Positions 44,041 to 53,283 of a stretch of 64,000 nucleotides of DNA are shown here, piece by piece. The DNA is from Sporobacter termitidis DSM 10068 (GTDB taxonomy: Bacteria > Bacillota > Clostridia > Oscillospirales > Oscillospiraceae). Location: contig NZ_FQXV01000005.1 in NCBI RefSeq assembly GCF_900130065.1, forward strand, positions 186,001 to 250,000, given 5' to 3'. A model generated the notes under the pieces. It searched no databases. It worked only from the letters and a program-made list of their open reading frames with translations, and had not been told where the DNA came from. Position numbers and translations under genes: made by a program. The stretch's first letter is position 1, and each line of letters starts with the position of its first letter.

Positions 44041-44844
44041 ATGAAGCCAATCAAGTACATTGTGGATACGACCATGCGGGACGGGGAGCAGACCCCCGGC
44101 ATCGCCATGTCCACGGAGCAGAAGCTCCGCATCGCGCAGATACTCGACAGCGCCGGCGTCTATCAGATCGAAGCCGGCATCCCGGCCGTCAGCGCCATGG
44201 AGATGGACACGATCCGGGCCATGACGGCGCGCCGCCGCCATTCAAAAATCTCCGTCTGGAACAGGCTCGTTTTGGACGATGTGAAAAAGTCCGTCGATTG
44301 CGCCCCGGACATTATCCATATCTCGACGCCCGTCTCCTATGTTCTCATATATTCAAAGCTCAACAAAAACAAAACCTGGGTCAGCAAAAACCTGGAGGTC
44401 TGCGTGGACTACGCGCAATCGCGCGGGTTCGAGGTGACCGTCGGCTTTGAGGACGCGTCCCGGGCCGATATCACCTTTATGGCGGGCCTGGCGCGGCAGC
44501 TCAAGGACATGGGCGTGGGCCGCATCCGGTACGCCGACACCGTCGGCGTCCTCTCCCCGTCCAGAACCTTTGGGGCCGTCCGGGAAATCATCGATTATGC
44601 CGGCATCGAGGTAGAGCTGCACGCCCACAACGATCTGGGCATGGCTGTGGCCAACACGATCCTCGGCGCGAAGGCCGGGGCCAATTATCTCGACACCACG
44701 GTCCTGGGCCTGGGCGAACGGGTGGGCAACTGTGACTTTTTAAAGCTGATACAGGCCGCCCACGACCTCTTTGACCTGGGTATCACAAGATACGATGCCG
44801 GCCGGGCGCAAAGCGATATCGCGGAAATTCTGTCATTGTCGTAA
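44041..44844 (+). CDS. nifV-alpha: Homocitrate synthase subunit NifV-alpha
   Basis: A 267-aa HMGL-like TIM barrel, the catalytic N-terminal part of homocitrate synthase. It shows DTTMRDGEQTPGIAMS with metal/substrate residues, RIRYADTVGVLSP, and ELHAHNDLGMAVANT with HxH. It lacks the C-terminal domain, which is supplied by NifV-omega. It is the last gene of the nif operon and is followed by a strong terminator. Confidence 0.92.
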   Translation: MKPIKYIVDTTMRDGEQTPGIAMSTEQKLRIAQILDSAGVYQIEAGIPAVSAMEMDTIRAMTARRRHSKISVWNRLVLDDVKKSVDCAPDIIHISTPVSYVLIYSKLNKNKTWVSKNLEVCVDYAQSRGFEVTVGFEDASRADITFMAGLARQLKDMGVGRIRYADTVGVLSPSRTFGAVREIIDYAGIEVELHAHNDLGMAVANTILGAKAGANYLDTTVLGLGERVGNCDFLKLIQAAHDLFDLGITRYDAGRAQSDIAEILSLS

Positions 44845-44849
44845 ATATC

Positions 44850-44884
44850 AAAAGAACCCGTCTCTTCATGAAACGGGTTCTTTT
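44850..44884. terminator. Bidirectional terminator of the nif operon
   Basis: AAAAGAACCCGT / ACGGGTTCTTTT with an 11-nt loop, between convergent nifV-alpha and the SDR gene. Confidence 0.9.
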
Positions 44885-44907
44885 CTCGCTGTAATTTTAA
44901 GACGGGC

Positions 44908-45738
44908 TTATTTGCCGCCGCCCCAGTTCTGGCCGGAGCTGGACACAGCCGCGCCGCAGGGATCGACGACGCAGGCGCCGCCGTCCACGACGATCGTCGT
45001 ACCGGTCACGAAGGACGCGTCGTCGCTGGCGAGGAAGACAACGGCGCCCGCGACCTCGTCGGGGCCCGCCGGCCTCTTCAGCGGCAGGAACTTTGTCAGC
45101 GTGTTCAGCGCGCCGGTCGTATCGGTGCCGATCGCCTTGGCAAGGTCCCCCATGGAGTGCTCCAGCATCTCCGTACGGATCGGGCCCGGGCAGACGACGT
45201 TGACGCGGACGTTCTGGGCGCCGTAGTCAAGCGCGGTGGCCTGGGACAGGCCGATCAGGCCGGATTTGGACGCCGTATACCCGGGCATGGCGGGAATGCA
45301 GCGCAGACCTGCCAGGGACGCGATGTTGACGATGGAACCGCCGCCGTTATCGATCATGGCGGGGATCGCGGCTTTCATCATGAGGAACGGGCCGGTGAGG
45401 TTGATGTCGATAATCTTCTTCCACTGCTCGACGGGGATCTCCACGACGGTGCCCGCCGGGTCGATGCCGGCGTTATTGACGAGGATATCGATCTTGCCGC
45501 CGAACTTAATGGTTGCGTCCACCATGGCCTTGGCTTGCTCAAATTCGGACACGTCGCCCTGGAACACGAGCACCGAGTCCGCGGGCAGACCTCCCGCCAC
45601 CTTCTCCAGCAGCTCCTTGCGGCGGCCGGTGATGACGACCTTCGCGCCCTCGGCCACAAATCTTTTGGCAAAGGAGGCGCCAAGTCCCGTGCCTCCGCCG
45701 GTGATCAGCGCGACCTTTCCTTTTAAACGACCATCCAT
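44908..45738 (-). CDS. Short-chain dehydrogenase/reductase
   Basis: A 276-aa NAD(P)-dependent oxidoreductase of the classical SDR group. The Rossmann motif is TGGGTGLG, NNAG appears at ~95, and the catalytic triad is Ser (IVNIASLAG), then Tyr and Lys in YTASKSG. The C-terminal G-x-x-hxVDGG block is present, followed by an unusual Ser/Gly-rich tail (CGAAVSSSGQNWGGGK). The ATG at 45738 is favoured by AGGAGG eight bases before it. Substrate unknown; monocistronic. Confidence 0.88.
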   Translation of the reverse strand: MDGRLKGKVALITGGGTGLGASFAKRFVAEGAKVVITGRRKELLEKVAGGLPADSVLVFQGDVSEFEQAKAMVDATIKFGGKIDILVNNAGIDPAGTVVEIPVEQWKKIIDINLTGPFLMMKAAIPAMIDNGGGSIVNIASLAGLRCIPAMPGYTASKSGLIGLSQATALDYGAQNVRVNVVCPGPIRTEMLEHSMGDLAKAIGTDTTGALNTLTKFLPLKRPAGPDEVAGAVVFLASDDASFVTGTTIVVDGGACVVDPCGAAVSSSGQNWGGGK

Positions 45739-45905
45739 ATTCAAATCCTCCTATGTATAAATTTGTACGAAACGCTTGTATCCAATATTATACCTGACTG
45801 TCCGGTTATTGCAAGCTGTTTTGTGGCTTGGCCCCCCGGCTGCGCCGCCGATATATGGATGCCGCCTGCGGAAGGTTATTTGTTCCGCAGGCGGCAGGGA
45901 CTTGT

Positions 45906-46166
45906 TTATGAGATATATAAAGAGGTCACGTAATCTTCGACGATGTAGGGGAGCTGGTCCAGCGAAATATCATGGCCCTTGATGAGAGAAATCAACCTGA
46001 TGACGTCTATTTCGTTGGTGCTGATATCCTGCTGCTCAAAAATCGTTTGGTCGCCGTACGATATCATGATTCCGTAAACATAATGGTCCTCACATTCGGG
46101 GTCTTTACAGTAAGACGCTATTGACAGGATTGTTGTGTTCTCATTGACAAGTGTTTCGATCGGCAT
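45906..46166 (-). CDS. DUF6514 family protein
   Basis: An 86-aa protein of a clostridial family without known function. It shows YVYGIMISYGDQTIFEQQDIS followed by a helical region ending LDQLPYIVEDYV, a pattern I associate with DUF6514. GGGAGTG supports the ATG at 46166. Its promoter region has a Spo0A-box-like palindrome, so sporulation- or stationary-phase control is possible. Confidence 0.6.
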   Translation of the reverse strand: MPIETLVNENTTILSIASYCKDPECEDHYVYGIMISYGDQTIFEQQDISTNEIDVIRLISLIKGHDISLDQLPYIVEDYVTSLYIS

Positions 46167-46228
46167 TTCGTTCACTCCCAAATTTTTTCTATAAAGTAAC
46201 ATTATTATATATAGAGAAACAAGTTATG

Positions 46229-46250
46229 TTGTCGACATTTTTGTCGACAA
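46229..46250. promoter_or_regulatory. TTGTCGACA-N4-TGTCGACAA palindrome (Spo0A-box-like)
   Basis: Two copies of TGTCGACA, itself a palindrome, form a 22-bp dyad upstream of the DUF6514 gene. Spo0A boxes read TGTCGAA, so the half-sites are one base off. A minus-strand TATAAT lies downstream, placing the dyad near -35, the usual activating position. Other regulators are possible. The stretch 46251-46337 is AT-rich and shows no gene. Confidence 0.45.
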
Positions 46251-46338
46251 TGATCAAAATGTAATAAATAATTAATGATTTGGTAAATTTTAACTCAAAT
46301 ATCCGCTTCAAATGCCGGTACACTGCCCCTGCATGAAC

Positions 46339-46376
46339 AAGCGCCTCCGAAAGGTTTACACTTTCCGGAGGCGCTT
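46339..46376 (-). terminator. Hairpin at the end of the leftward tetrapyrrole operon
   Basis: AAGCGCCTCC / GGAGGCGCTT with GAAAG/CTTTC at the top and one bulge. There is no strong T-run, so termination strength is uncertain. Confidence 0.55.
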
Positions 46377-46394
46377 ATTATGGGAAAACGTGTG

Positions 46395-46757
46395 CTATGA
46401 AATCTGCCGCACGCGGTCGGCCACGATGGCGGCCAGCCGCCTGTCGGCGCCGAGGGTGCTGCCCATGGTGATTTTTATTTGGGGATGGAGCGCGTTGAAG
46501 GCTTCGATCTCCGCGGGGATATCTTCCTTGATATGGACACCCTCGAACAGAAAATACGGGATGACCCTGATGTCGTCGGCACCACGCTCGACCAGGCGGG
46601 CAAGACCCTTTTCCAGATTTTTCTCCCGGAACTGCAGATACGCTTCCTCGACCATCTCGTTTTGCAGCTCCGCCCTGACGTACGCCGTGATCCGGCGCAT
46701 CGTCTCTTCCGTGTCGCCCTCGCGGCTGCCGTGGGCCAGCAATAAAATTCCTGTCAT
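46395..46757 (-). CDS. cbiX: Short CbiX-type sirohydrochlorin cobaltochelatase
   Basis: A 120-aa chelatase domain (half the size of two-domain CbiX/CbiK), which probably works as a homodimer. The metal/proton ligand His is in LLLAHGSRE and a second His in FEGVHIKEDIP. It inserts Co(II) into sirohydrochlorin in the anaerobic B12 route; the same fold can insert iron (SirB) or nickel. Being the last gene of the riboswitch-controlled operon supports cobalt. Confidence 0.85.
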   Translation of the reverse strand: MTGILLLAHGSREGDTEETMRRITAYVRAELQNEMVEEAYLQFREKNLEKGLARLVERGADDIRVIPYFLFEGVHIKEDIPAEIEAFNALHPQIKITMGSTLGADRRLAAIVADRVRQIS

Positions 46758-46770
46758 TACTTACCTCCCG

Positions 46771-48057
46771 TTATTTCAGTCGGCTGCCGAAGAAAGCCTC
46801 TGCGGCGGCCAGTGTTTTTTCTATATGCGCGTCCTGATGGGCGTCGGAGATGAACATGGCCTCGAACTGCGCCGGGGCCAGATAAATACCGCTGCCCAGC
46901 ATGTGCCTGAAATATTCCGCGTAAGCCCCGGTGTCCGCGCTCTTGGCGCCCCCATAATCGCGCACCGGCCCGGGGGTAAAGAACAGGCAGCCCAGCGAAC
47001 CGATGCGGTTCAGGGCGCAGGGCGCGTCGTAGCGCCGGATCAGCACCTGCAGGCCGCCGAAAAGCTTCTCCGCCGAGGATTCCAGATGTTCGTAGACCTC
47101 TGGGTGTTCTTTTAAATACGTCAGCTGGGCGATACCGGCCGCCATGGCCACGGGATTGCCGCTGAGGGTGCCGGCCTGATAGACCCTGCCCAGCGGCGAC
47201 ACCTGCTCCATGAGCTCCCGCCGTCCGCCGTAAGCGCCCACCGGCATGCCGCCGCCGATGATCTTGCCGAAGGTGGTGAGGTCCGGATACACGCCGTACC
47301 GCTCCTGTGCCCCGCCCGGCCCCAAACGGAAGCCGGTGATCACCTCGTCGAAAATAAGCAGCGTGCCGTTCGCGTCGCACAGCGCCCTAAGCTTTGCGAG
47401 GAAATTGTCTTCCGGCAGAACGACGCCCATATTCGCCGCCACGGGCTCGATGATGACCGCGGCGAGCTCGCCCTTGTTCCTGTCAAAAATCCGCGTCACC
47501 GTCTCGAGATCGTTGTACGGCGCCGTCAGGGTGTCCCTGGCGCAGCCCGCCGTGACGCCGGCGCTGGCGGAAACGCCGCTCGTCATGAGCCCCGAGCCGG
47601 CGCTTACCAGCATGGCATCGCAGTGGCCGTGATAGCAGCCTTCGAATTTGAGGATCTTGTCCCGGCCGGTGGCCCCCCGGGCCACGCGGATGGCGCTCAT
47701 GACGGCCTCCGTCCCGGAATTGACCATACGGACCATGTCGATGGACGGGAAGAAGCCGCAAATGAGCTCCGCCATCGTCACTTCGCTTTCCGTGGCCGCG
47801 CCGAAGCTCAGCCCGTTTTCCGCCGCTTTTATGACGGCCTCGCGGATCACCGGATGATTGTGCCCTAAGAGCATCGGACCCCAGGAGCCGATGTAGTCGA
47901 TATAGCTGACGCCGTCCACATCGGTGATCACGGCGCCGCTGCCGCTTTTTATAAAGCGCGGCGTGGCGCCCACCGACCCGAACGCCCGCACCGGGCTGTT
48001 GACGCCGCCGGGGATGCGCCTTTTTGCCTGCTCAAAAAGTGCCTCCGATTTGCCCAT
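46771..48057 (-). CDS. hemL: Glutamate-1-semialdehyde 2,1-aminomutase
   Basis: PLP-dependent enzyme (428 aa) that makes 5-aminolevulinate from glutamate-1-semialdehyde. It starts MGKSEALFEQAKRRIPGGVNSPVRAF, the HemL signature; GTEAVMSAIRVARG and LIFDEVITGFR (PLP Asp) follow, and the Schiff-base Lys lies in TFGKIIGGGMPVG. The ATG at 48057 is one base after the hemB stop; the longer in-frame extension has no family similarity. It operates with HemA in the C5 pathway. Confidence 0.95.
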   Translation of the reverse strand: MGKSEALFEQAKRRIPGGVNSPVRAFGSVGATPRFIKSGSGAVITDVDGVSYIDYIGSWGPMLLGHNHPVIREAVIKAAENGLSFGAATESEVTMAELICGFFPSIDMVRMVNSGTEAVMSAIRVARGATGRDKILKFEGCYHGHCDAMLVSAGSGLMTSGVSASAGVTAGCARDTLTAPYNDLETVTRIFDRNKGELAAVIIEPVAANMGVVLPEDNFLAKLRALCDANGTLLIFDEVITGFRLGPGGAQERYGVYPDLTTFGKIIGGGMPVGAYGGRRELMEQVSPLGRVYQAGTLSGNPVAMAAGIAQLTYLKEHPEVYEHLESSAEKLFGGLQVLIRRYDAPCALNRIGSLGCLFFTPGPVRDYGGAKSADTGAYAEYFRHMLGSGIYLAPAQFEAMFISDAHQDAHIEKTLAAAEAFFGSRLK

Positions 48058-48058
48058 C

Positions 48059-49042
48059 TCAGCCGATCCTCCCCTCGGTGATAAACCCCGCGATCTCCGG
48101 GGCGTAATAGGTGAGGAGCATGTTGGCCCCGGCGCGGAAGATGGACGCTGCCGTCTCGCAGACGACGGCGGCCTCATCGATGTATCCGGCCTGCGCGCCG
48201 GCCTTGATCATGGAATACTCGCCGCTGACGCTGTAGGCCGCCAGCGGGACGTTGGTGGCCTCGGCCACCGTGTGAATGACGTCCATATAGGACAGGGCCG
48301 GCTTTACCATCAGAATGTCCGCCCCCTCCGTAAGGTCGAGAAGCGCCTCCTTGAGGGCCTCTTTTTTATTATGATAGTCCATTTGATAGCCCTTCCGGTC
48401 GCCAAAGGCGGGCGCCGAGCCGGCTGCGTCCCGGAAGGGGCCGTAAAAGGCGGAGCTGTACTTGACGGAATAGCTCATAATCGGGATTACCGTCTGGCCC
48501 TCCCGATCCAAAAGCGCCCTGATCGCGCCCACCCGGCCGTCCATCATGTCCGAAGGGGCGACCATGTCCGCCCCCGCCTGAACGTGGGACAGCGCCGTTT
48601 TCGCCAAAAGCGGCAGCGTTTTGTCGTTATCGACGTCATGGCCGTGCAGCACCCCGCAATGGCCGTGAGAGGTGTATTCGCACAGGCACACGTCGGTGAT
48701 GCAGTACATGTCCGGGAAGTCTTTTTTGAGCTTTAAAAGCGCCTTCTGCACGATTCCGTCGTCCTGATACGCCCCGCTGGCCAGCTCGTCCTTGTGGTCC
48801 GGAATACCGAAGAGCATGAGCTTGTCGACCCCGGCCCGTAAAAGCCGCTCCGTGATCTCCGGCAGCCGGTCGACGCTGTAGCGGTACTGGCCGGGCATCG
48901 TGGCAATCTCCTCGGCGATATTCGCCCCCTCCCGGACGAAGAGCGGATAGATGAGGGACGATTTGGAGATTCTCGTCTCCCGAACCATGTTTCTGAGCGC
49001 CATATTGCCCCGCAGCCGCCGCGGCCTTTGAATTAATTCCAT
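48059..49042 (-). CDS. hemB: Delta-aminolevulinate dehydratase (porphobilinogen synthase)
   Basis: A 327-aa enzyme that condenses two aminolevulinates into porphobilinogen. Active-site Lys residues are in the family motifs SVKYSSAFYGPFRDA and LMVKPALSYMDV. The Cys cluster ITDVCLCEYTSHGHCG is the zinc-binding type. It is between cobA-hemD and hemL with almost no gaps. Confidence 0.96.
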   Translation of the reverse strand: MELIQRPRRLRGNMALRNMVRETRISKSSLIYPLFVREGANIAEEIATMPGQYRYSVDRLPEITERLLRAGVDKLMLFGIPDHKDELASGAYQDDGIVQKALLKLKKDFPDMYCITDVCLCEYTSHGHCGVLHGHDVDNDKTLPLLAKTALSHVQAGADMVAPSDMMDGRVGAIRALLDREGQTVIPIMSYSVKYSSAFYGPFRDAAGSAPAFGDRKGYQMDYHNKKEALKEALLDLTEGADILMVKPALSYMDVIHTVAEATNVPLAAYSVSGEYSMIKAGAQAGYIDEAAVVCETAASIFRAGANMLLTYYAPEIAGFITEGRIG

Positions 49043-49052
49043 ATTCTCACCC

Positions 49053-50564
49053 TCACGCTTTCGCGGCCTGATGCAGCGCGGCGATTTTCGCCGTCAGGCT
49101 GTCTATTGTCACTTCATCGGAAACCTCGGTTTTCATGCCGAGCTTTTTCGCTTCCCGCGCCGTCTGCTCGCCGATACACACAGCCGTGAGCTTTTCAAAA
49201 TCCGCCGCCCCGGCCATTGAGGCAAAGCCGCGCACCGTGGAGGCGCTTGTAAAGGCCACATAGTCGATCCTTCGGGTTTTCAGCATCTCATCCAGCGGCG
49301 GCACGCCGCCGCTTTCATAGACCGTATCGTACACGGGGATGTCGTCGTAGGAAATCCCCTGGCGGTCCAGCGCCGCCGTCAGGTCCGGCGAGCCGATCCT
49401 GGCGCGCGGTATCAGCAGCTTTTCGCCGGGCTTTACGGCTTCCGCAAGAGCCCTGCCGAGGCTTGCCGCGTCGTATGTGGCCGGCATGCAGTCCACAAAA
49501 ATTCCGCGGTCGGCGATGGCCTTTTCCGTGGCCGTGCCGATGGCGGCAAATTTCAACCCGGCCAGGCACCGGATATCCGTCCTGTTCCGGCGCAGAATGT
49601 CAAAAAAGACGTCGACGCCGGCCTGGCTGGTGAAAACGAGCCATTGATACTCGTTGAGCCGCTTTATCGCCGCCTGAAGCTCGTTATTGTTTTCGATCCC
49701 GACCGTTTGGATCGCCGGGATCTCCACAACCTCCGCGCCCAGCGCGTACAGCTTTTTCGAGAGCCCGGAGGCCAGGGACCTCGGGCGCGTCACGATCACG
49801 CGGGCGCCGCCCAGCGGCCTGTCCTCCGCCCAGTGGAATTTTTCCGCCAGCGCGCAGACCCGCCCGACGACGATGATCGCGGGCGTGGCGATGCTTTGCC
49901 TTTCGGCGTCGGCCGGCAGCGCTTTAAGCGTCGACACGACGCGCCGCTGGTCGGCGGTGGTGCCCTTTTCCAAAACGGCGGCGGGTGTATCGGGGCTCAT
50001 TCCGGCATCCATCAGGCTCCGGCAGATCACGCCCAGCGCGCCGACGCCCATCAGGAAAATCAGTGTGCCGTCCAGCCGCGTCAGCGCCTCAAAATCGATA
50101 TGGGGCTTGTCGTCGTCCTTCAAATGTCCCGTAATGATGTGGACGGACGAGCAAAAATCCCGGTGCGTCACGGGTATTCCGGCGTAGGCCGGCACCGCTA
50201 TGGCCGAGGTGACGCCCGGCACGATCTCAAACGGGACGCCATGGGCCCGGAGGAGCTCCAGCTCCTCGCCGCCCCGCCCGAACAGAAAGGGGTCGCCGCC
50301 CTTCAGCCGGACGACCCTGTTCCCCTGCCGCGCCTCCTCCAGAAGGGTTTTGTTGATCTCCTCCTGGGGCATTTGGGCATGTCCGGCGCGCTTGCCCACG
50401 TTGATGCGCCGTGCACCGGGCGGGATGAGGGCCAGCACGCCGTCTCCCGCAAGGCTGTCGTACAAAACGACCTCGGCCTCCTCCAGAACGCTCCTGGCTT
50501 TCAGCGTCAAAAGCCCCGGATCGGACGGCCCGGCTCCCACGAGCCAAACTTTACCCTGTTTCAT
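49053..50564 (-). CDS. cobA-hemD: Uroporphyrinogen-III methyltransferase / uroporphyrinogen-III synthase fusion
   Basis: A bifunctional 503-aa protein. Residues ~1-245: SUMT (CobA), with VGAGPSDPGLLTLKA, RLKGGDPFLFGRGGEE and MGVGALGVI for SAM and substrate binding. Residues ~255-500: HemD with ARVIVTRPRSLASGLS, LVFTSQAGVDVFFD and YVAFTSASTVRGF. It makes uroporphyrinogen III from hydroxymethylbilane and methylates it to precorrin-2. The fusion is common in Firmicutes. About 115 bp without a gene separate it from hemC. Confidence 0.95.
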   Translation of the reverse strand: MKQGKVWLVGAGPSDPGLLTLKARSVLEEAEVVLYDSLAGDGVLALIPPGARRINVGKRAGHAQMPQEEINKTLLEEARQGNRVVRLKGGDPFLFGRGGEELELLRAHGVPFEIVPGVTSAIAVPAYAGIPVTHRDFCSSVHIITGHLKDDDKPHIDFEALTRLDGTLIFLMGVGALGVICRSLMDAGMSPDTPAAVLEKGTTADQRRVVSTLKALPADAERQSIATPAIIVVGRVCALAEKFHWAEDRPLGGARVIVTRPRSLASGLSKKLYALGAEVVEIPAIQTVGIENNNELQAAIKRLNEYQWLVFTSQAGVDVFFDILRRNRTDIRCLAGLKFAAIGTATEKAIADRGIFVDCMPATYDAASLGRALAEAVKPGEKLLIPRARIGSPDLTAALDRQGISYDDIPVYDTVYESGGVPPLDEMLKTRRIDYVAFTSASTVRGFASMAGAADFEKLTAVCIGEQTAREAKKLGMKTEVSDEVTIDSLTAKIAALHQAAKA

Positions 50565-50680
50565 GGTTTGTATCTCCTTAAGGTTGTGTCTGCTAAAGAT
50601 TCCGGGGCGGACGTCCCGTATATCGCACAGGTCGTCCGCTCTTGTCGGCGCCGCTTCGCCCCTTTGAAATACCGGAACAT

Positions 50681-51568
50681 TCAGGCGCGCAGCTCTTTTA
50701 AAAGCTGCTCGGCCAGCGCGTATCCGAGCGTTTCGGCATCCCCTGCCGGCATTGCCATCGTTCCCGTGGCATGCCGCCCGCTCTCCTCGTCATAGTGCAG
50801 GCCGAAGAGGCGGATGGACCCGCCCTCCAGCCTGGCATACGCCGCGATGGGGGATGAGCAGCCGCCGTCCAGCCGGCGGATAAAGGCGTTTTCGGCGGTG
50901 TAGGCGATCCGGGCCTCCTCGTTATCGACGCAGGCCAGATACCCGTGGTCCTCGCCCGCTCTCCCCTGAACGGCCAGGATCCCCTGCCCGGCCGCCGGGA
51001 TCATTTCATTTTCCGTAAACACCCTGGTGACGCGGCCCTGCAGCCCCATCCTGTTGAGGCCGGCGCAGGCCAGCACGGTGGCCGCGTACTCCCCGCTGTC
51101 GACCTTCTGGAGCCGCAGCAGCACGTTGCCCCGGATTCCCTTGACGGTGCTGCCGGGATAAAGCCGCTGGAGCTGCAGCGTCCGCCGGGCGCTGGAACAG
51201 CCAAAGGGCTTTGACAGATCGATTTTTTCAGCGCCCTCGGGCATGACAAGGGCGTCAAAGGGGTTTTCCCGCTTCGTCAGGGCGGCCACCGGCAGGTCCT
51301 CCGGCGTTTCCATAGGCATATCCTTCAGGCTATGGACGGCGAAGTCGATCCTGCCGCTGCGCAGGCCGACGTCCAGCTCCTTGACAAAGAGCCCCTTCCC
51401 CCCGACCTCGTCCAGATTCCTGTCCAAAAGGACGTCGCCGCTCGTTTTCATGGTCACGAGCTCGAACTCCAGCTCCGGGTGATGCCGCCTGATGGTATCG
51501 ATGACGAGCCGGGCCTGTATGACGGCCAGCTTGCTCTCCCGGCTGCCGACTCTCAGTAACCTTTTCAT
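50681..51568 (-). CDS. hemC: Hydroxymethylbilane synthase (porphobilinogen deaminase)
   Basis: A 295-aa enzyme that links four porphobilinogens. RVGSRESKLAVIQA opens the protein, HSLKDMPME and GNVLLRLQKVDSGEY line the active site, and the dipyrromethane cofactor Cys is in LDGGCSSPIAAYA. The start overlaps the stop of the hemA-sirC fusion by 4 nt, showing coupling. Confidence 0.96.
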   Translation of the reverse strand: MKRLLRVGSRESKLAVIQARLVIDTIRRHHPELEFELVTMKTSGDVLLDRNLDEVGGKGLFVKELDVGLRSGRIDFAVHSLKDMPMETPEDLPVAALTKRENPFDALVMPEGAEKIDLSKPFGCSSARRTLQLQRLYPGSTVKGIRGNVLLRLQKVDSGEYAATVLACAGLNRMGLQGRVTRVFTENEMIPAAGQGILAVQGRAGEDHGYLACVDNEEARIAYTAENAFIRRLDGGCSSPIAAYARLEGGSIRLFGLHYDEESGRHATGTMAMPAGDAETLGYALAEQLLKELRA

Positions 51569-53283
51569 CGCCGCTCCCTTGCCTTTACAAATTCCCGGAT
51601 GTCCGCGGCCATGTCCCTTGTCCTGCCGTGATCATCCCCCGTGCCGCAGATACCGATAACGCCGCCCTCATAGCGGATTGTGGCCGGAAAGTAAAAGGTA
51701 CATTCTTCCCGGCAGTCGGCAACGCTGCAAAACTGTCCGTTTCTGCCGGCGTCCAGGGCGATTTGATGGTTGAGCGCCCGGTCGTTGGTGGCCGCCACGA
51801 CGAGGTATGCGTCCTCAAGGTCGCCGGGCTCATAAGCTTTTTCTATGTAAACTATCCTGTTGTCGTGATGCAGGCGCCTGATCTCTTCCCGCGCCTCCGG
51901 CGCCGTGACGCAGATCGTGCAGGGGTAGGCGCTGAGGGCCGTGATCCGGCGCAGCGCGATGGGGCCCGCGCCGATCACCGCAATTTTTTTGCCGCTCAGG
52001 TCCACAAAAAGCGGAAATCTCGGCGGCAGCTTTACCGCCGCATCCTCCCCGCCGGCAGGGCGTCTATCCCCTTTGAATTCCGTGAGGCCCCGGGACAGAA
52101 GCCCGCCGCCGGTATCCCTGTCAAAGCGCAGGAGGACGCTTTGCACAGCCTTACCGGCGGCTTTGCCGGCTGCCTCACAGACAAGTTTTCGTGTGTTGTC
52201 GTCGAGCGGCACGTTCTTCAAGCTGTACCGCACCCGCTCCTCAGTATCGGCGGCGGCCCTGGCGCCGAGCTCCGACACCATCGGCATCATCGCCCTGATG
52301 CTGCGCCACCGCTCAAACTCCCTGATTTCCCCGTCGATGATCTCCTTCACGCGGCGGACGCTTTCGTTGTCGTCCAGGGCGGTCAGGTCCCCGCCGAGGT
52401 GATCGATGTCATAGAGCGTGATCCCCGGCAGGCCGGCGATCTTCGGGTCGATATCCCGCGGCACCGCCAGATCGAACAGGAGCTTTTCCTGTCCGGCCAG
52501 CAGGCCGCTGACCTGGTCGCAGGCCAGCGTATAATGCGGGCTCCGCGTGGCGCTGACAACGACCTGGGCCGATTCGAAAAATTTATACCGGTCCTCGTAA
52601 TCGATAACGGCGCAGCCGGCCGGTACCACGCCGCCGGACAGAATATGCCGGCGCTGGGTGATGGTCACCGCGCAGCCCTCGGCCGCCAGCGTCCTGGCGG
52701 ACAGCAGGCCCATTTCGCCGCTGCCGATGACAAGACATCGGAGGCCGTCAAGCCCACTGAACCGGCTTTTCAATATCTGAACGGCGGTTTTCGGCGCCGA
52801 GCGGTCGACCGCCTGTAAATGCACGGAGGTTTTCGCCTTTTTCGCCGCCGTGACGGCGCCGCGGAACAGCGCTTCCAAAACCGGGTCGGCGGCCTTGTTT
52901 TCCCTGGAGAAGACAATGGCCTCCTTCACCTGGGCCAAAATCTGCTCCTCCCCGAATATCCGCGATTTGAGCCCGCTGGTGACCTCAAACAGGTGTCGGA
53001 CGGCGTCGTCGTCTTCCCGCTGGGTGAAATATTTCTCATGTGCCGCCGCGTCGACCCCGAACTGCGCGCACAGGATGTCGAAGGGCCGCGCGACGTCCTC
53101 TTCCCCGCGGCTGAGCCACAGTTCCATCCTGTTGCAGGTGCTGATGACGACGCAGCCTGAAACGCCGGGATACCGGAGCGCTTTTTCAAGCAGCTTTGCC
53201 TGCGCGGCCTTGGTGGGCGCGAAGCGCTCCCTGTCGTCGAGGGACGCCGTGTTGTAATCGATGCCGGCCATGCAGATTTTCAT
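51565..53283 (-). CDS. hemA: Glutamyl-tRNA reductase fused to precorrin-2 dehydrogenase (HemA-SirC)
   Basis: A 572-aa fusion. Residues ~1-400: HemA, with catalytic Cys in STCNRMELW, FEVTSGLKSRIFGEEQI, a Rossmann NADPH site (VIGSGEMGLLSA) and the C-terminal dimer helix. Residues ~424-572: SirC/Met8-like domain with LFVDLSGKKIAVIGAGPIALRRI and VVAATNDRALN, which oxidises precorrin-2 to sirohydrochlorin. No separate ferrochelatase domain is visible, and CbiX is encoded downstream. The fusion joins the first and the branch-point step. It overlaps cbiL by 4 nt. Confidence 0.92.
   Translation of the reverse strand: MKICMAGIDYNTASLDDRERFAPTKAAQAKLLEKALRYPGVSGCVVISTCNRMELWLSRGEEDVARPFDILCAQFGVDAAAHEKYFTQREDDDAVRHLFEVTSGLKSRIFGEEQILAQVKEAIVFSRENKAADPVLEALFRGAVTAAKKAKTSVHLQAVDRSAPKTAVQILKSRFSGLDGLRCLVIGSGEMGLLSARTLAAEGCAVTITQRRHILSGGVVPAGCAVIDYEDRYKFFESAQVVVSATRSPHYTLACDQVSGLLAGQEKLLFDLAVPRDIDPKIAGLPGITLYDIDHLGGDLTALDDNESVRRVKEIIDGEIREFERWRSIRAMMPMVSELGARAAADTEERVRYSLKNVPLDDNTRKLVCEAAGKAAGKAVQSVLLRFDRDTGGGLLSRGLTEFKGDRRPAGGEDAAVKLPPRFPLFVDLSGKKIAVIGAGPIALRRITALSAYPCTICVTAPEAREEIRRLHHDNRIVYIEKAYEPGDLEDAYLVVAATNDRALNHQIALDAGRNGQFCSVADCREECTFYFPATIRYEGGVIGICGTGDDHGRTRDMAADIREFVKARERR

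Noticed and set aside
46771-48177. Longer hemL start at 48177
   Set aside because: The extra 40 residues lie inside hemB, are Arg/Ser/Pro-rich and do not resemble HemL.
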